From Tropicimonas isoalkanivorans (GTDB lineage Bacteria; Pseudomonadota; Alphaproteobacteria; Rhodobacterales; Rhodobacteraceae), in NCBI RefSeq assembly GCF_900112335.1, contig NZ_FOLG01000025.1:1-35718 (forward strand): a DNA stretch of 35,718 bases, written 5' to 3'. Below are positions 15,968-23,936 of this stretch, one piece after another. The translations under genes were made by a program, and so were the position numbers. The first letter of the stretch is position 1. Each line of letters starts with the position of its first letter. A model generated the notes under the pieces. It made no database searches and was not told the origin of the DNA. It saw only the letters and a program-made list of their open reading frames with translations.

Positions 15968-17190
15968 CGGAGATCGCGGTCGGCAGTGTCGTTTTGATCC
16001 TCCTTGTTCTGTTGTTGACGGTGGGGCTTCTGGCGGCGCACCGGCGCCTCGTGCCGCAAGGAGGCGTGGCGGTGACGGTCAACGAAACCAGCGTCCTGGG
16101 CGCACGGCCCGGCGACCGGCTGCTGAGCGTGCTGCACGGGGCGGGCATCGGTATTCCGGCGGGCTGCGGCGGCAACGGCACCTGCGGGCTCTGCCGCGTC
16201 ACGGTGACCGGAGAGGGGGCCGGAGAGCCGCAGGCAACCGAACGTGGGGTCCTGTCGGCTGCGGAACGGCGTCAGCAGGTTCGGCTCGCCTGCCAGGTCA
16301 CGGTGCGGGGCCCTGTCTCGGTGACTGTCCCCAGCGACGCGCTCGACGCAGAGCGGCTCGTCTGTCCCGTCGTCTCAAACAGGATGCTGGCGCCGCTTAT
16401 ACGTGAATTGGTGGTGGCCCTGCCGAAGGATCACGACTTCCGGTTCCGCGCCGGAGCGTTCATGCAACTCACCGCGCCGCCCTACGAACTCGACTTCACG
16501 GACATCGAGGTGCCGGATAGCTTTTCCGAAGCCTGGAAAATCGCGGGATGGGATACGTTGAGCGCGAGGTCAACGCGGCCGGTGACGCGGGCCTATTCGA
16601 TCGCCTGCCGCCCGGAGGACGTCGCCGCCGGACGGCTCATATTCAACATTCGCCTCGCGGTGCCACCGGCGGGTCGTGAGGGGGAGGTTCCACCGGGGGC
16701 GGTGTCGTCCTATCTGTTCTCGCTGCAACCCGGCGACAGCATCGGCGTCGCGGGACCCTATGGCGACTTCCACGTTCAACCAACCCACCGCGAGATGATC
16801 TTCATCGGAGGCGGCGTCGGCATGGCGCCTTTGCGCGCCATGATCCACGAGCAGATCGGGCAAGGGACGCAGAGGAAGATGTCCTACTTCTACGGCGCAC
16901 GCACACGTGCCGACCTGTTCTACACCGAGGAATTCGAAGCTCTCGCCCGCCGAGACGGGACCTTCCACTGGACGCCCGCCCTTTCCGATCCCGCGCCGGG
17001 GGACCGCTGGACCGGAAAGACGGGCTTCATTCACCAGATCGTCGCCGACAGGATGCGGGACCATCCGGCACCCGAGGACTGCGAATACTATCTCTGTGGC
17101 CCGCCCGTCATGATCTCTGCCGTGCTGACGATGCTGGAACGGCTCGGCGTCGAGCGCGAAACGATCTTCAACGACGATTTCGGTGCGTGA
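15964..17190 (+). CDS. nqrF: Na+-translocating NADH:quinone reductase subunit F
   Basis: NqrF is the NADH-oxidising entry subunit. This 408-residue protein equals the classical length. It has one N-terminal membrane helix (residues 5-25), a plant-type [2Fe-2S] ferredoxin domain with ligands Cys68, Cys74, Cys77 and Cys110 (CGGNGTCGLC ... LACQ), then a ferredoxin-NADP reductase-like part with the FAD motif RAYSIA, the nucleotide motif IGGGVGMAPLRAM and the C-terminal YYLCGPPVM. All electron-entry residues look intact, in contrast to the shortened NqrB. It overlaps nqrE by 4 nt and ends the core nqr operon; a CBS-domain gene follows after 23 nt. Confidence 0.97.
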   Translation: MTEIAVGSVVLILLVLLLTVGLLAAHRRLVPQGGVAVTVNETSVLGARPGDRLLSVLHGAGIGIPAGCGGNGTCGLCRVTVTGEGAGEPQATERGVLSAAERRQQVRLACQVTVRGPVSVTVPSDALDAERLVCPVVSNRMLAPLIRELVVALPKDHDFRFRAGAFMQLTAPPYELDFTDIEVPDSFSEAWKIAGWDTLSARSTRPVTRAYSIACRPEDVAAGRLIFNIRLAVPPAGREGEVPPGAVSSYLFSLQPGDSIGVAGPYGDFHVQPTHREMIFIGGGVGMAPLRAMIHEQIGQGTQRKMSYFYGARTRADLFYTEEFEALARRDGTFHWTPALSDPAPGDRWTGKTGFIHQIVADRMRDHPAPEDCEYYLCGPPVMISAVLTMLERLGVERETIFNDDFGA

Positions 17191-17213
17191 AACGAGGAAC
17201 AAGGGAGACAGCC

Positions 17214-17606
17214 ATGGCTGACGATCGTATCGATACTGTCATGCTAACCGAGTTCCCGGTTCTTCGGCTCGACACGCCAACGCGGGAGGCTGTCGGGATC
17301 TTCACCGAAAGCGGCTGGTCGGCGATCCCGGTCGTGGACGCGGCCGGTAGCCTGATCGGCATCATGTCCCAAAAGGACTGCTTCCGGTCCGCCCTGAACG
17401 CGAGCTACTACCAGCAATGGAGCGGTACCGTCGCCGAGCACTACACTGCCGACGTGAAAAGCCTTGATGCTGAGATGGACGTCGTCTCCGCCGCTGAAGC
17501 CTTCATGGCACTTCCCTACCGCGCCTTCCCGGTCCTGCGTCATGGCCAGTTGGTCGGCATGATAAACCGGCAAGACCTGCTCCGGGTTTTTCTGCGCTTC
17601 GGGTAG
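17214..17606 (+). CDS. CBS-domain pair protein
   Basis: A 130-residue protein made almost entirely of one Bateman module. The first CBS motif runs from MLTEFPVLRLDTPTREAVGI to GIMSQKDCFR, the second from SLDAEMDVVSAAEAFMALP to GMINRQDLLR. Such stand-alone pairs bind adenine nucleotides (AMP, ATP, NAD or SAM) and act as energy sensors or regulators of other proteins. The start is ATG 17214, with AAGGGAG about 7 nt before it. It lies 23 nt behind nqrF in the same direction, so it is probably the last gene of the nqr operon and could tune the complex according to nucleotide state; that role is an inference. Confidence 0.9.
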   Translation: MADDRIDTVMLTEFPVLRLDTPTREAVGIFTESGWSAIPVVDAAGSLIGIMSQKDCFRSALNASYYQQWSGTVAEHYTADVKSLDAEMDVVSAAEAFMALPYRAFPVLRHGQLVGMINRQDLLRVFLRFG

Positions 17607-17743
17607 CGTCCGCCCCCACGCGACTGGCAGCTTCCCACGATCTGGAAAGTCGTATAACGGCCAAGCGACCAACCGCCCGCCTGCAGAATGCCGCCGCGTT
17701 GGTCTATCAATCACCGAAGGTATAGCCACGGGTCGCATATACG

Positions 17744-18571
17744 ATGGTCGAATTCACAATTGCCCAACTCCTGATGCTGGTGACTGGCGTTGCGGCAGCG
17801 GCAGTCCTCGCCGGGATCATGGCCGGCCTGCTTGGCGTCGGCGGCGGGATCGTGATCGTGCCAACGCTGTTCTGGATTTTGTCGCTTACGGATTTCCCTC
17901 GCGAACTGGCGATGCACATGTCCGTGGCGACATCGTTGCTGACCATCGTCTTCACCTCCATATCCTCGGCCCGCGCTCACCACAAACGCGGCTCGGTCGA
18001 CGTGGGACTGCTCCGGCTCTGGGGTCCCGGCCTCGTCCTGGGAGCGTTGACCGGCGGCCTCGCGGCGAAATACATCGACGCCGATGGCCTGAAGCTGATA
18101 TTCGGCGGCGTCGCGCTCCTTGTTGCTCTCAACATGGCGAGCCCGAAGACGCTCGTCGTGAGCAATTCACTTCCGAAGGGCAAGCTACTGAACGCCATGG
18201 TTTCCTACGTCGTCGGCACCTTCAGTTCCCTCATGGGGATTGGCGGCGGAACGTTGGGCGTGCCGATCCTCAGCGCCTGTTCAGTGGAGATCAAGCGGGC
18301 GGTCGGCACGGCAGCGGCCTTCGGGTTTCTCATCGCCGTTCCGGCCGTGGTCGGATTTGTGATTTCCGGAATGGCAGCGCCGAACCGCCCGCCCCTGTCC
18401 CTGGGATATGTCAGCCTTCCCGCGGCGCTCCTGATCCTGCCCTTCACCGTCAGCTTCGCCCCCGTCGGCGCCGCGCTCGCCCACCGGCTGGACGGCAAAT
18501 GGATCAAGCGCGCCTTCGCGGTCTTTCTGGGGATCACTGCCGTCCGCATGCTTATGGCGGGCCTCTCCTAA
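17744..18571 (+). CDS. TauE/SafE-family membrane transporter
   Basis: A 275-residue protein with about eight membrane helices and an internal duplication: MAGLLGVGGGIVIVPTLFW in the first half and LMGIGGGTLGVPILSACS in the second, the paired signature of the TauE/SafE (DUF81) family. Known members export sulfite, sulfoacetate or related organosulfur anions, though many have no assigned substrate. Between the halves is a short charged loop (HHKRGSVDVGLLRLWGPG). It is separated from the CBS gene by 137 nt with no obvious terminator, and from the downstream enzyme gene by 226 nt. No sulfur-pathway gene is nearby, so the substrate cannot be assigned. The Shine-Dalgarno match before the ATG is weak. 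Confidence 0.92.
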   Translation: MVEFTIAQLLMLVTGVAAAAVLAGIMAGLLGVGGGIVIVPTLFWILSLTDFPRELAMHMSVATSLLTIVFTSISSARAHHKRGSVDVGLLRLWGPGLVLGALTGGLAAKYIDADGLKLIFGGVALLVALNMASPKTLVVSNSLPKGKLLNAMVSYVVGTFSSLMGIGGGTLGVPILSACSVEIKRAVGTAAAFGFLIAVPAVVGFVISGMAAPNRPPLSLGYVSLPAALLILPFTVSFAPVGAALAHRLDGKWIKRAFAVFLGITAVRMLMAGLS

Positions 18572-18797
18572 GGGTTGGCCACATCAATGTGATTGCCCGG
18601 AGCGCCAAGGCTTCATGTCCGGCGGGAACCTGAGCGGACCGCAATCGTTGGACCTTCATCGAACGTACCGAAGTCGGTCCCGGCACAGACCGGAACCCGT
18701 ATCGGTCGGCGATCGGAGCGACCTCCCCAATCCGACAGGGGAACGATTGGCCCGTTCGGACCCGCTCCCCCGCCGACCCGCATTGAAGGACATCACC
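18572..18797. other. Intergenic region upstream of the PoxB-like gene
   Basis: These 226 nt contain no gene that I can support. CACATCAATGTG at 18580-18591 is a small inverted repeat (CACAT/ATGTG) just after the transporter stop. A good ribosome-binding site, GAAGGA, precedes the next ATG by 7 nt at the right edge. A promoter for the downstream gene is likely here but I cannot place it. Confidence 0.4.
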
Positions 18798-20564
18798 ATG
18801 ACCGAAACCGTCGCCGACAACTTGCTCCGCCGCCTGTCCGAATGGGGTGTGACCCGGATCTATGGATACCCGGGGGACGGGATCAACGGCATCCTCGGTG
18901 CGCTCGACAAGGTGATGGACAATTTCGAATTCGTGCAGGCCCGCCACGAGGAGGAGGCCGCCTTCATGGCGTGCGCCCATGCAAAGTTCACCGGAGAGGT
19001 GGGCGTATGCCTCGCGACATCGGGCCCCGGTGCGATCCATCTGCTCAACGGGCTCTACGATGCACGGGCGGACCATCAGCCCGTCCTCGCCATCGTTGGC
19101 CAGCAACCCAGCACGGCACTCGGCGGGCACTTCCTGCAGGAGGTCGACCTGCCGGCGCTCTTCAAGGACGTGGCGCGCGATTACGTGCACATGTGCACGC
19201 ACCCCCAACAACTCCGCCACCTCGTGGACCGCGCCTTGCGGATATCGAAGGGCAAGCGGGCGGTGACCTGCCTGGTCCTGCCCGCGGATGTGCAGGAGAT
19301 GGATGCGGAGGAGCCCGCCCGCGCCCACGGCACGATGCACTCCGGTCTCGGCTATGCCGCCCTGCCCGGCGTGGCGCCCGAACCCGCGTTGCAGCAGGCC
19401 GCAGAGGTGCTGAACGCAGGAGAGAAGGTCGCGATTCTCGCTGGTGCCGGCGCGCTTGGTGCAACAGCGGAGGTGGCGCAGGTCGCCGAAACCCTGGGGG
19501 CGGGCGTCGCCAAGGCTCTGCTCGGGCGTGCCGTCCTGCCAGACCACCTGCCCTACGTCACCGGGTCCATCGGGCTTCTCGGCACCCGGCCCTCCTGGGA
19601 GATGATGCGCGACTGTGACACGCTCCTGATGATCGGCTCCGGCTTTCCCTACGCGGAGTTCCTGCCGAAGGAAGGCGCGGCGCGCGGCGTGCAGATCGAC
19701 ATTGACCCGGGGATGCTCTCCCTGCGCTACCCCATGGAGGTCAACCTCGCCGGCGACGCCGCCGCGACCCTCCGCGCCCTCCTGCCGTTATTGAAGCCGA
19801 AGACGCGGGGTGCCTGGCGAGAGACCATAGAGGCGAACGTCGCCGAATGGTGGGACGAGGTCGACAAACGTGCGCACCAGTCTGCCGAGCCGATCAACCC
19901 GGAGCGGCTGTTCTGGGACCTCTCGCCGCAACTCCCCGACAACGCCATCATCACCGCGGATTCCGGCACCTCGGCCAACTGGTTCGCCCGCGCTCTGAAG
20001 CTGCGCGAAGGCATGATGGCCTCGCTGTCCGGCGGGCTCGCCACGATGTGCCCGGCGGTTCCCTACGCAACGGCTGCCAAGTTCTGTTACCCCGACCGCG
20101 TCGCCATCGCCTTCGCTGGCGACGGGGCGATGCAGATGATGGGCAACAGCGCTCTCCTCACGGCGGCGAAGTACTGGCAGCGCTGGGAGGACCCACGCAT
20201 GGTCGTCGCGGTTCTGAACAATGGCGATTTGAACCAGGTGACATGGGAACTGCGAGCCATGGGCGGATACCCCAAGGTCGAGGAAACCCAGAACGTCCCG
20301 GCGTTCAATTATGCCCAATACGCCGAATTGATAGGCCTGAAGGGCATTCGCGTTGAGGACCCGGAGGCACTCTCCGATGCCTGGGCGCAAGCGCTCTCTG
20401 CCGACCGCCCGGTGGTGATCGACGCCGTGGTCGATCCCAATGTGCCTACCCTGCCGCCGCACATCACCTATGATCAGGCGAAGAACTACATGACCGCGCT
20501 GATCAAGGGCGACCCGAACGCCGGCAAGATCGTCAAGCAGGCCCTCAAACGGGCACTGGCATAG
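18798..20564 (+). CDS. Thiamine-diphosphate enzyme of the pyruvate oxidase/PoxB group
   Basis: This 588-residue protein has the three-domain layout of the acetolactate synthase/pyruvate oxidase superfamily. The N-terminal pyrimidine domain contains RIYGYPGDGINGI and the activating Glu in RHEEEAAFMA (residues 49-58). The middle FAD/nucleotide domain includes KVAILAGAGALGA and GSIGLLGTRPSWEMM. The C-terminal diphosphate domain has FAGDGAMQMMGN and, after the usual interval, LNNGDLNQV, the Mg2+-TPP motif. Sequence style is closest to pyruvate:quinone oxidoreductase-like proteins rather than acetolactate synthase. If so, it would decarboxylate pyruvate to acetate and feed quinone. However, the C-terminal lipid-binding helix of E. 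coli PoxB is not obvious. Many close homologues are only described as TPP-requiring proteins, so the substrate remains open. Confidence 0.82.
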   Translation: MTETVADNLLRRLSEWGVTRIYGYPGDGINGILGALDKVMDNFEFVQARHEEEAAFMACAHAKFTGEVGVCLATSGPGAIHLLNGLYDARADHQPVLAIVGQQPSTALGGHFLQEVDLPALFKDVARDYVHMCTHPQQLRHLVDRALRISKGKRAVTCLVLPADVQEMDAEEPARAHGTMHSGLGYAALPGVAPEPALQQAAEVLNAGEKVAILAGAGALGATAEVAQVAETLGAGVAKALLGRAVLPDHLPYVTGSIGLLGTRPSWEMMRDCDTLLMIGSGFPYAEFLPKEGAARGVQIDIDPGMLSLRYPMEVNLAGDAAATLRALLPLLKPKTRGAWRETIEANVAEWWDEVDKRAHQSAEPINPERLFWDLSPQLPDNAIITADSGTSANWFARALKLREGMMASLSGGLATMCPAVPYATAAKFCYPDRVAIAFAGDGAMQMMGNSALLTAAKYWQRWEDPRMVVAVLNNGDLNQVTWELRAMGGYPKVEETQNVPAFNYAQYAELIGLKGIRVEDPEALSDAWAQALSADRPVVIDAVVDPNVPTLPPHITYDQAKNYMTALIKGDPNAGKIVKQALKRALA

Positions 20565-20607
20565 ACGCCAGGTCTTCTTGTGTCGGGAAATACCCTCGGG
20601 GGGAGCC

Positions 20608-20649
20608 GTCCGGACCCCGTCCGGACGGTGCGGGGGCAGACAGCCCCCG
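20608..20649. terminator. Probable bidirectional terminator between convergent genes
   Basis: Two GC-rich stems lie between the PoxB-like and tctA stop codons. GTCCGGAC occurs at 20608-20615 and 20619-20626; being self-complementary, the copies can pair with each other. CGGGGGC (20631-20637) and GCCCCCG (20643-20649) form a perfect 7-bp stem with a 5-nt loop. No T-tract follows, so termination efficiency is uncertain. Confidence 0.5.
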
Positions 20650-20683
20650 TCCGCCCCCAAAGCCGTCGCAGCAGCAGGCAGCC

Positions 20684-22222
20684 TCAGTCCGAGATCGCCC
20701 CTTCCTCGTCCCGCCGCTCGTGCATCTGCGCCTTCACCTTGCCGCCGATCACCAACGGCAGGATGAACCCGACGATGGCGATCAGCCACAGTATGATCGA
20801 CAGGGGACTGTCGATCAGCGTCCACCAGTTGCCGTTGTCGATGGTGATGGCCCGGCGCAGGTTGTTCTCCATCGCGTTGCCCAGGAGCGTGCCGAGGATG
20901 ATCGGCACCAAAGGCACGTCCAGCTTGCGCAGGATCCACCCCATGATGCCGAACCCGATCATCACAAGCAGATCGAAGGAGGAGCCGGAGATCCCGTAGA
21001 TACCGACGAAGGAGACCATGGCAACGATGGGCATCAGGATGCGCGGCGGCACCAGGAGGAGTCGGGTGAAGAGGCCCACCATCGGAATGTTCATCGCCAG
21101 AAGCATGAAGTTGGCAATGAAGAGTGCCGCGATCAGGCCCCACACGACATCCGGGTTTTGGGTGAAGAGAAGCGGCCCCGGCGTGATATTGAGCGACAGC
21201 AGAACCGCCAGCAGCACCGCCGTGGTGCCGGAGCCCGGCACGCCGAGCGCCAGCATGGGCACCAGCGCCCCGCCGGCGGCGGCGTTGTTTCCGGCCTCGG
21301 GGGCGGCGACGCCGCGCGGGTCCCCGGTGCCGAAAGTCCCGTCCTTGTCCACCAGGCGCTTTTCCATCGAGTAGGAGATGAAGGATCCGAGCGAGGCCCC
21401 TGCCCCCGGCAGCACACCGGCGAGAAAACCGAGAAGGGAAGTGCGCAACATCGTCGGCGTGCAGGCTTTCAGCATCGACAACGGCGGCGTCAGCCGACCG
21501 ATTTTGAGTTGCCGGCTTTCCGCGGTCGCCTCGCCGTGGCGTTCCTCAAGGAAAATGAACACCTCAGACAGCGCGAAGAGCCCGACGATGGCAACAAGGA
21601 AGTCAAGGCCGTCGTACAGGTGCACCTCGCCAAAGGTGAAGCGCGGAACGCCGGTCTGCGTATCTACGCCGATCATGGCGAGCCCGAGGCCGAGGGCCGC
21701 GGCGAAAGCGGACTTGGCCTGGTTGGTCGACGACACGCCGCCGAGCGTCATGAAGGCCAGCGCGAACAGGGCGAAATACTCCGCCGGCCCGAACAACAGC
21801 GCGATCTTGACGAGCTGCGGCGCGAGCAGGATCAGCCCCCACGTGGCGAGGAACGCGCCGACGAAGGAGGCGACGCCCGACAGCGACAGCGCCTCCCCCG
21901 CCTGACCCTTCAATGCCATCGGGTGCCCGTCGAGACAGGTCATCATCGCCGGCTCGTCGCCGGGAATGTTGAGCAGGATGGACGAGATGCGCCCGCCGTA
22001 CATGGCGCCGTAATAAACCGACGTCAGCAGAATCAGCGAGGGCGTTGCCCCCAGACCCATGGTGAAGGCCAGAGGGATCAGGATGGCAACACCGTTCGAC
22101 GGCCCAAGGCCGGGCAGTGCGCCCATGATCGTGCCGAGAAAACAGCCCAGGAGCGCGAGCAGGATGTTCTGCCAGGTCAATGCGACGGCGAAGCCGTCTC
22201 CGAGGTTCGAGAGAATTTCCAT
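20684..22222 (-). CDS. tctA: Tripartite tricarboxylate transporter, large membrane subunit TctA
   Basis: A 512-residue protein with about 12 membrane helices. LLGCFLGTIMGALPGLGPSNGVAILIPL is spread over residues 24-51 and contains the conserved GxxxGxxPGLG motif; VYYGAMYGGRISSILLNIPG and a second repeat LPGAGASLGSFISYSMEK with MLALGVPGSGTTAVLL are also typical of TctA. It forms the secondary-transport channel and works with a periplasmic binding protein (TctC) and a small membrane protein (TctB). Substrates of the family are citrate and other di- and tricarboxylates or aromatic acids. The ATG is preceded by GAGGAGAG; the gap to tctB is 10 nt. The last gene of the tctCBA operon. Confidence 0.96.
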   Translation of the reverse strand: MEILSNLGDGFAVALTWQNILLALLGCFLGTIMGALPGLGPSNGVAILIPLAFTMGLGATPSLILLTSVYYGAMYGGRISSILLNIPGDEPAMMTCLDGHPMALKGQAGEALSLSGVASFVGAFLATWGLILLAPQLVKIALLFGPAEYFALFALAFMTLGGVSSTNQAKSAFAAALGLGLAMIGVDTQTGVPRFTFGEVHLYDGLDFLVAIVGLFALSEVFIFLEERHGEATAESRQLKIGRLTPPLSMLKACTPTMLRTSLLGFLAGVLPGAGASLGSFISYSMEKRLVDKDGTFGTGDPRGVAAPEAGNNAAAGGALVPMLALGVPGSGTTAVLLAVLLSLNITPGPLLFTQNPDVVWGLIAALFIANFMLLAMNIPMVGLFTRLLLVPPRILMPIVAMVSFVGIYGISGSSFDLLVMIGFGIMGWILRKLDVPLVPIILGTLLGNAMENNLRRAITIDNGNWWTLIDSPLSIILWLIAIVGFILPLVIGGKVKAQMHERRDEEGAISD

Positions 22223-22232
22223 GGTGCTCTCC

Positions 22233-22664
22233 TCAGAAGCCGAGCGGACCGCGCGCGAGCGACAGACCCAGTACCAGGTGGAAGATCACGTAGATGCCGA
22301 GCGACGTGCCGACGCCGATCAGCATGGCTCCGAGCGCCGGAGAGCCGAGGCGCCAGGACAGGTAGGTCGCGGCGAAAGCGGTGGCGATGACGAAGCCGAC
22401 TTCCGGCAGGGCTTCGGCATAGATGATCAGCACCACGATGGCGGCCAGCACCTCGGCCAATCGGCCGAACGCGGGCCAGTGCGGCTCCGGATCGGGCCGC
22501 AAGAGGATGGCGAGGCTGGACAGGCTGAGGACGGCGGCGATGATGATGGGGAAGGCCTTTGGCCCAACGGCGTCCGACAGGAAGCTCTCCTCGATCGCAA
22601 GCGCCGAAAACGCAAAGCCGATGGCCAGGAGGATGCCGAAGACGCCGAAAATCCGATCGCTCAT
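22233..22664 (-). CDS. tctB: Tripartite tricarboxylate transporter, small membrane subunit TctB
   Basis: A 143-residue protein with four predicted membrane helices (for example IFGVFGILLAIGFAFSALAI and LAEVLAAIVVLIIYAEAL), the expected size and topology for TctB. FLSDAVGPKAFPIIIAAVL matches the family's conserved DxxGPxxFP segment after the first helix. The start is ATG 22664, preceded by AAAGGAG at a good distance; an ATG at 22700 further upstream lacks such a site. It sits between tctC and tctA, as in most TTT operons. Confidence 0.92.
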   Translation of the reverse strand: MSDRIFGVFGILLAIGFAFSALAIEESFLSDAVGPKAFPIIIAAVLSLSSLAILLRPDPEPHWPAFGRLAEVLAAIVVLIIYAEALPEVGFVIATAFAATYLSWRLGSPALGAMLIGVGTSLGIYVIFHLVLGLSLARGPLGF

Positions 22665-22701
22665 GGGGATCTCCTTTGGCGGCAGGGGGATGGATGGCAA
22701 C

Positions 22702-22733
22702 GGGGCGCCGCACGCAAGCCGGCGCGGCGCCCC
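22702..22733 (-). other. Intercistronic hairpin between tctC and tctB
   Basis: GGGGCGCCGC (22702-22711) and GCGGCGCCCC (22724-22733) form a perfect 10-bp GC stem around a 12-nt loop in the 97-nt gap between tctC and tctB. No T-run follows on the minus strand. In operons that begin with a binding-protein gene such hairpins often protect the upstream message or partly stop transcription, so that the binding protein is made in excess over the membrane subunits. That role is inferred here. Confidence 0.6.
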
Positions 22734-22761
22734 TCCGATCTAAAATGCGTCCCGGGGGCGC

Positions 22762-23751
22762 TTACTTGATGATGCCGATGTCTTTCGAGATCTGCTGAAT
22801 CCGCGCGACGGACTCGGAGACGAATTGCTGGAACTCCTCGCCCTGCAGGTCGAGCGGCGCCAGGCCGTTCGCTTCCATGATTTGCGTCCACTCATCGCTG
22901 GCATACAGCTCGCCGATCTTCTCGACCCAGCCGTTATACGCCTCGTCGGACATGCCGCCCGGCGCGTAGAAGCCGCGCCAGTTGGCGCCGATGGCGTCCA
23001 CGCCCTGCTCCTTGGCGGTCGGGAAATCGGCGAACTCGCCGTCCAGCCGCTCCGGTGCCAGGACGGCGATCACGCGAATGTCGCCACTGTCGACGAAGCC
23101 TTTCGCTTCGGAGATGTCGCCGGTGAATGCCTGGACGGAGCCTGCCAGGAGCTGCGTCACCGCTTCCCCGCCGCCGTCGAAAGCGATGTATTTCACCGTG
23201 CGCACGTCTTCGACGCCATAGGCGTCGGCCGCGATCAGGACCTTCAGGTGGTCCCAGCCGCCCACGGCGGAGCCGCCAGCCACGGAGACCGAGCCGGGAT
23301 CGGTCTTGATCATTTCAAGCAGTTGCGGAAGGTCCTTGATGTCGCTGTCCGCGGCAACCGCCAGCACGCCGTAGTCTGCACCCACCGACGCCAGCCAGCG
23401 AACCTGGTCCATCGTATTGCCCGGGAACGCACCTTGGGCAAGCCGGGTGGCGGTCGCCGAGGACGCAGCCACGATCAGGTCGTTGTCGTCGCCCCGCTTG
23501 TTGACCACCTCGGCATAGGCCACGCCACCACCGCCACCGGCGAGGTTCACGACCTGCATGGTCTTGTCGATAAGGCCGAGGTCCTGCAGCGTTTTGCCGA
23601 CCTGTCGGCAGGTGAAGTCCCAGCCGCCTCCGGGGTTGGCGGGCGCGATGCATTCGGGATTCTCTGGCGAAAATCCTTGCGCGGCCGCCGCAAAGGCCGA
23701 CGCCCCGACGAACGCGGCCGCAAGGGTGGCGCGAGTGGCTTTGAAAATCAT
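22762..23751 (-). CDS. tctC: Tripartite tricarboxylate transporter substrate-binding protein TctC
   Basis: A 329-residue exported protein. Its signal peptide is ATRATLAAAFVGASAFAAAAQ, slightly over-long here but ending in an AAA-Q type cleavage region near residue 24. The mature part starts with ECIAPANPGGGWD, the PxxPGGxxD motif typical of TctC (Bug) proteins, and continues with VVNLAGGGGGVAYAEV and GGSAVGGWDHLK, which line the ligand cleft in the family. It captures the carboxylate in the periplasm and delivers it to TctAB. AGGAGGAG precedes the ATG. It is the first gene of the operon and is divergent from the response-regulator gene. Confidence 0.95.
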   Translation of the reverse strand: MIFKATRATLAAAFVGASAFAAAAQGFSPENPECIAPANPGGGWDFTCRQVGKTLQDLGLIDKTMQVVNLAGGGGGVAYAEVVNKRGDDNDLIVAASSATATRLAQGAFPGNTMDQVRWLASVGADYGVLAVAADSDIKDLPQLLEMIKTDPGSVSVAGGSAVGGWDHLKVLIAADAYGVEDVRTVKYIAFDGGGEAVTQLLAGSVQAFTGDISEAKGFVDSGDIRVIAVLAPERLDGEFADFPTAKEQGVDAIGANWRGFYAPGGMSDEAYNGWVEKIGELYASDEWTQIMEANGLAPLDLQGEEFQQFVSESVARIQQISKDIGIIK

Positions 23752-23871
23752 GTTTTTCTCCTCCTGTTGGACGGGGTCAGGACCTTGCCCTCCACCGTCG
23801 TGACCCGCTTCTCCATGCCGCGCTTTGCAGCAGTCCGATCACGGGTTAAGCACAATGGGTATCGCAATTAG

Positions 23872-23888
23872 CTGTCATCAACCTGTCA
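23872..23888. promoter_or_regulatory. Direct repeat CTGTCA-N5-CTGTCA, candidate response-regulator site
   Basis: CTGTCA occurs at 23872-23877 and again at 23883-23888, a period of 11 bp, about one DNA turn. Tandem half-sites with this period are typical targets of OmpR/PhoB-type dimers. The site is in the 185-nt region between the divergent tctC and response-regulator genes. Read on the minus strand it is TGACAG-N5-TGACAG, followed after 10 nt by TACCCA, a possible weak -10 for tctC, the arrangement expected for an activated promoter. No third copy is seen. Confidence 0.5.
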
Positions 23889-23936
23889 GGGCACCGTGCA
23901 GCCGCGGAGACAGCCGAACCGAGGAGTAGACGGGCG

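Noticed and set aside
11832-17190. The six genes as an Rnf complex, given the multihaem cytochrome next to them
   Set aside because: The order A-B-C-D-E-F, an NqrA-type first subunit without the RnfC 4Fe-4S motifs, and an NqrF with [2Fe-2S], FAD and NADH motifs identify Nqr. There is no RnfB-like ferredoxin subunit.
18798-20564. Sulfoacetaldehyde acetyltransferase (Xsc), because a TauE-type exporter precedes it
   Set aside because: The N-terminal blocks (RIYGYPGDGINGI, RHEEEAAFMA) are of the PoxB type and do not match what I know of Xsc; no other taurine or sulfonate gene is nearby.
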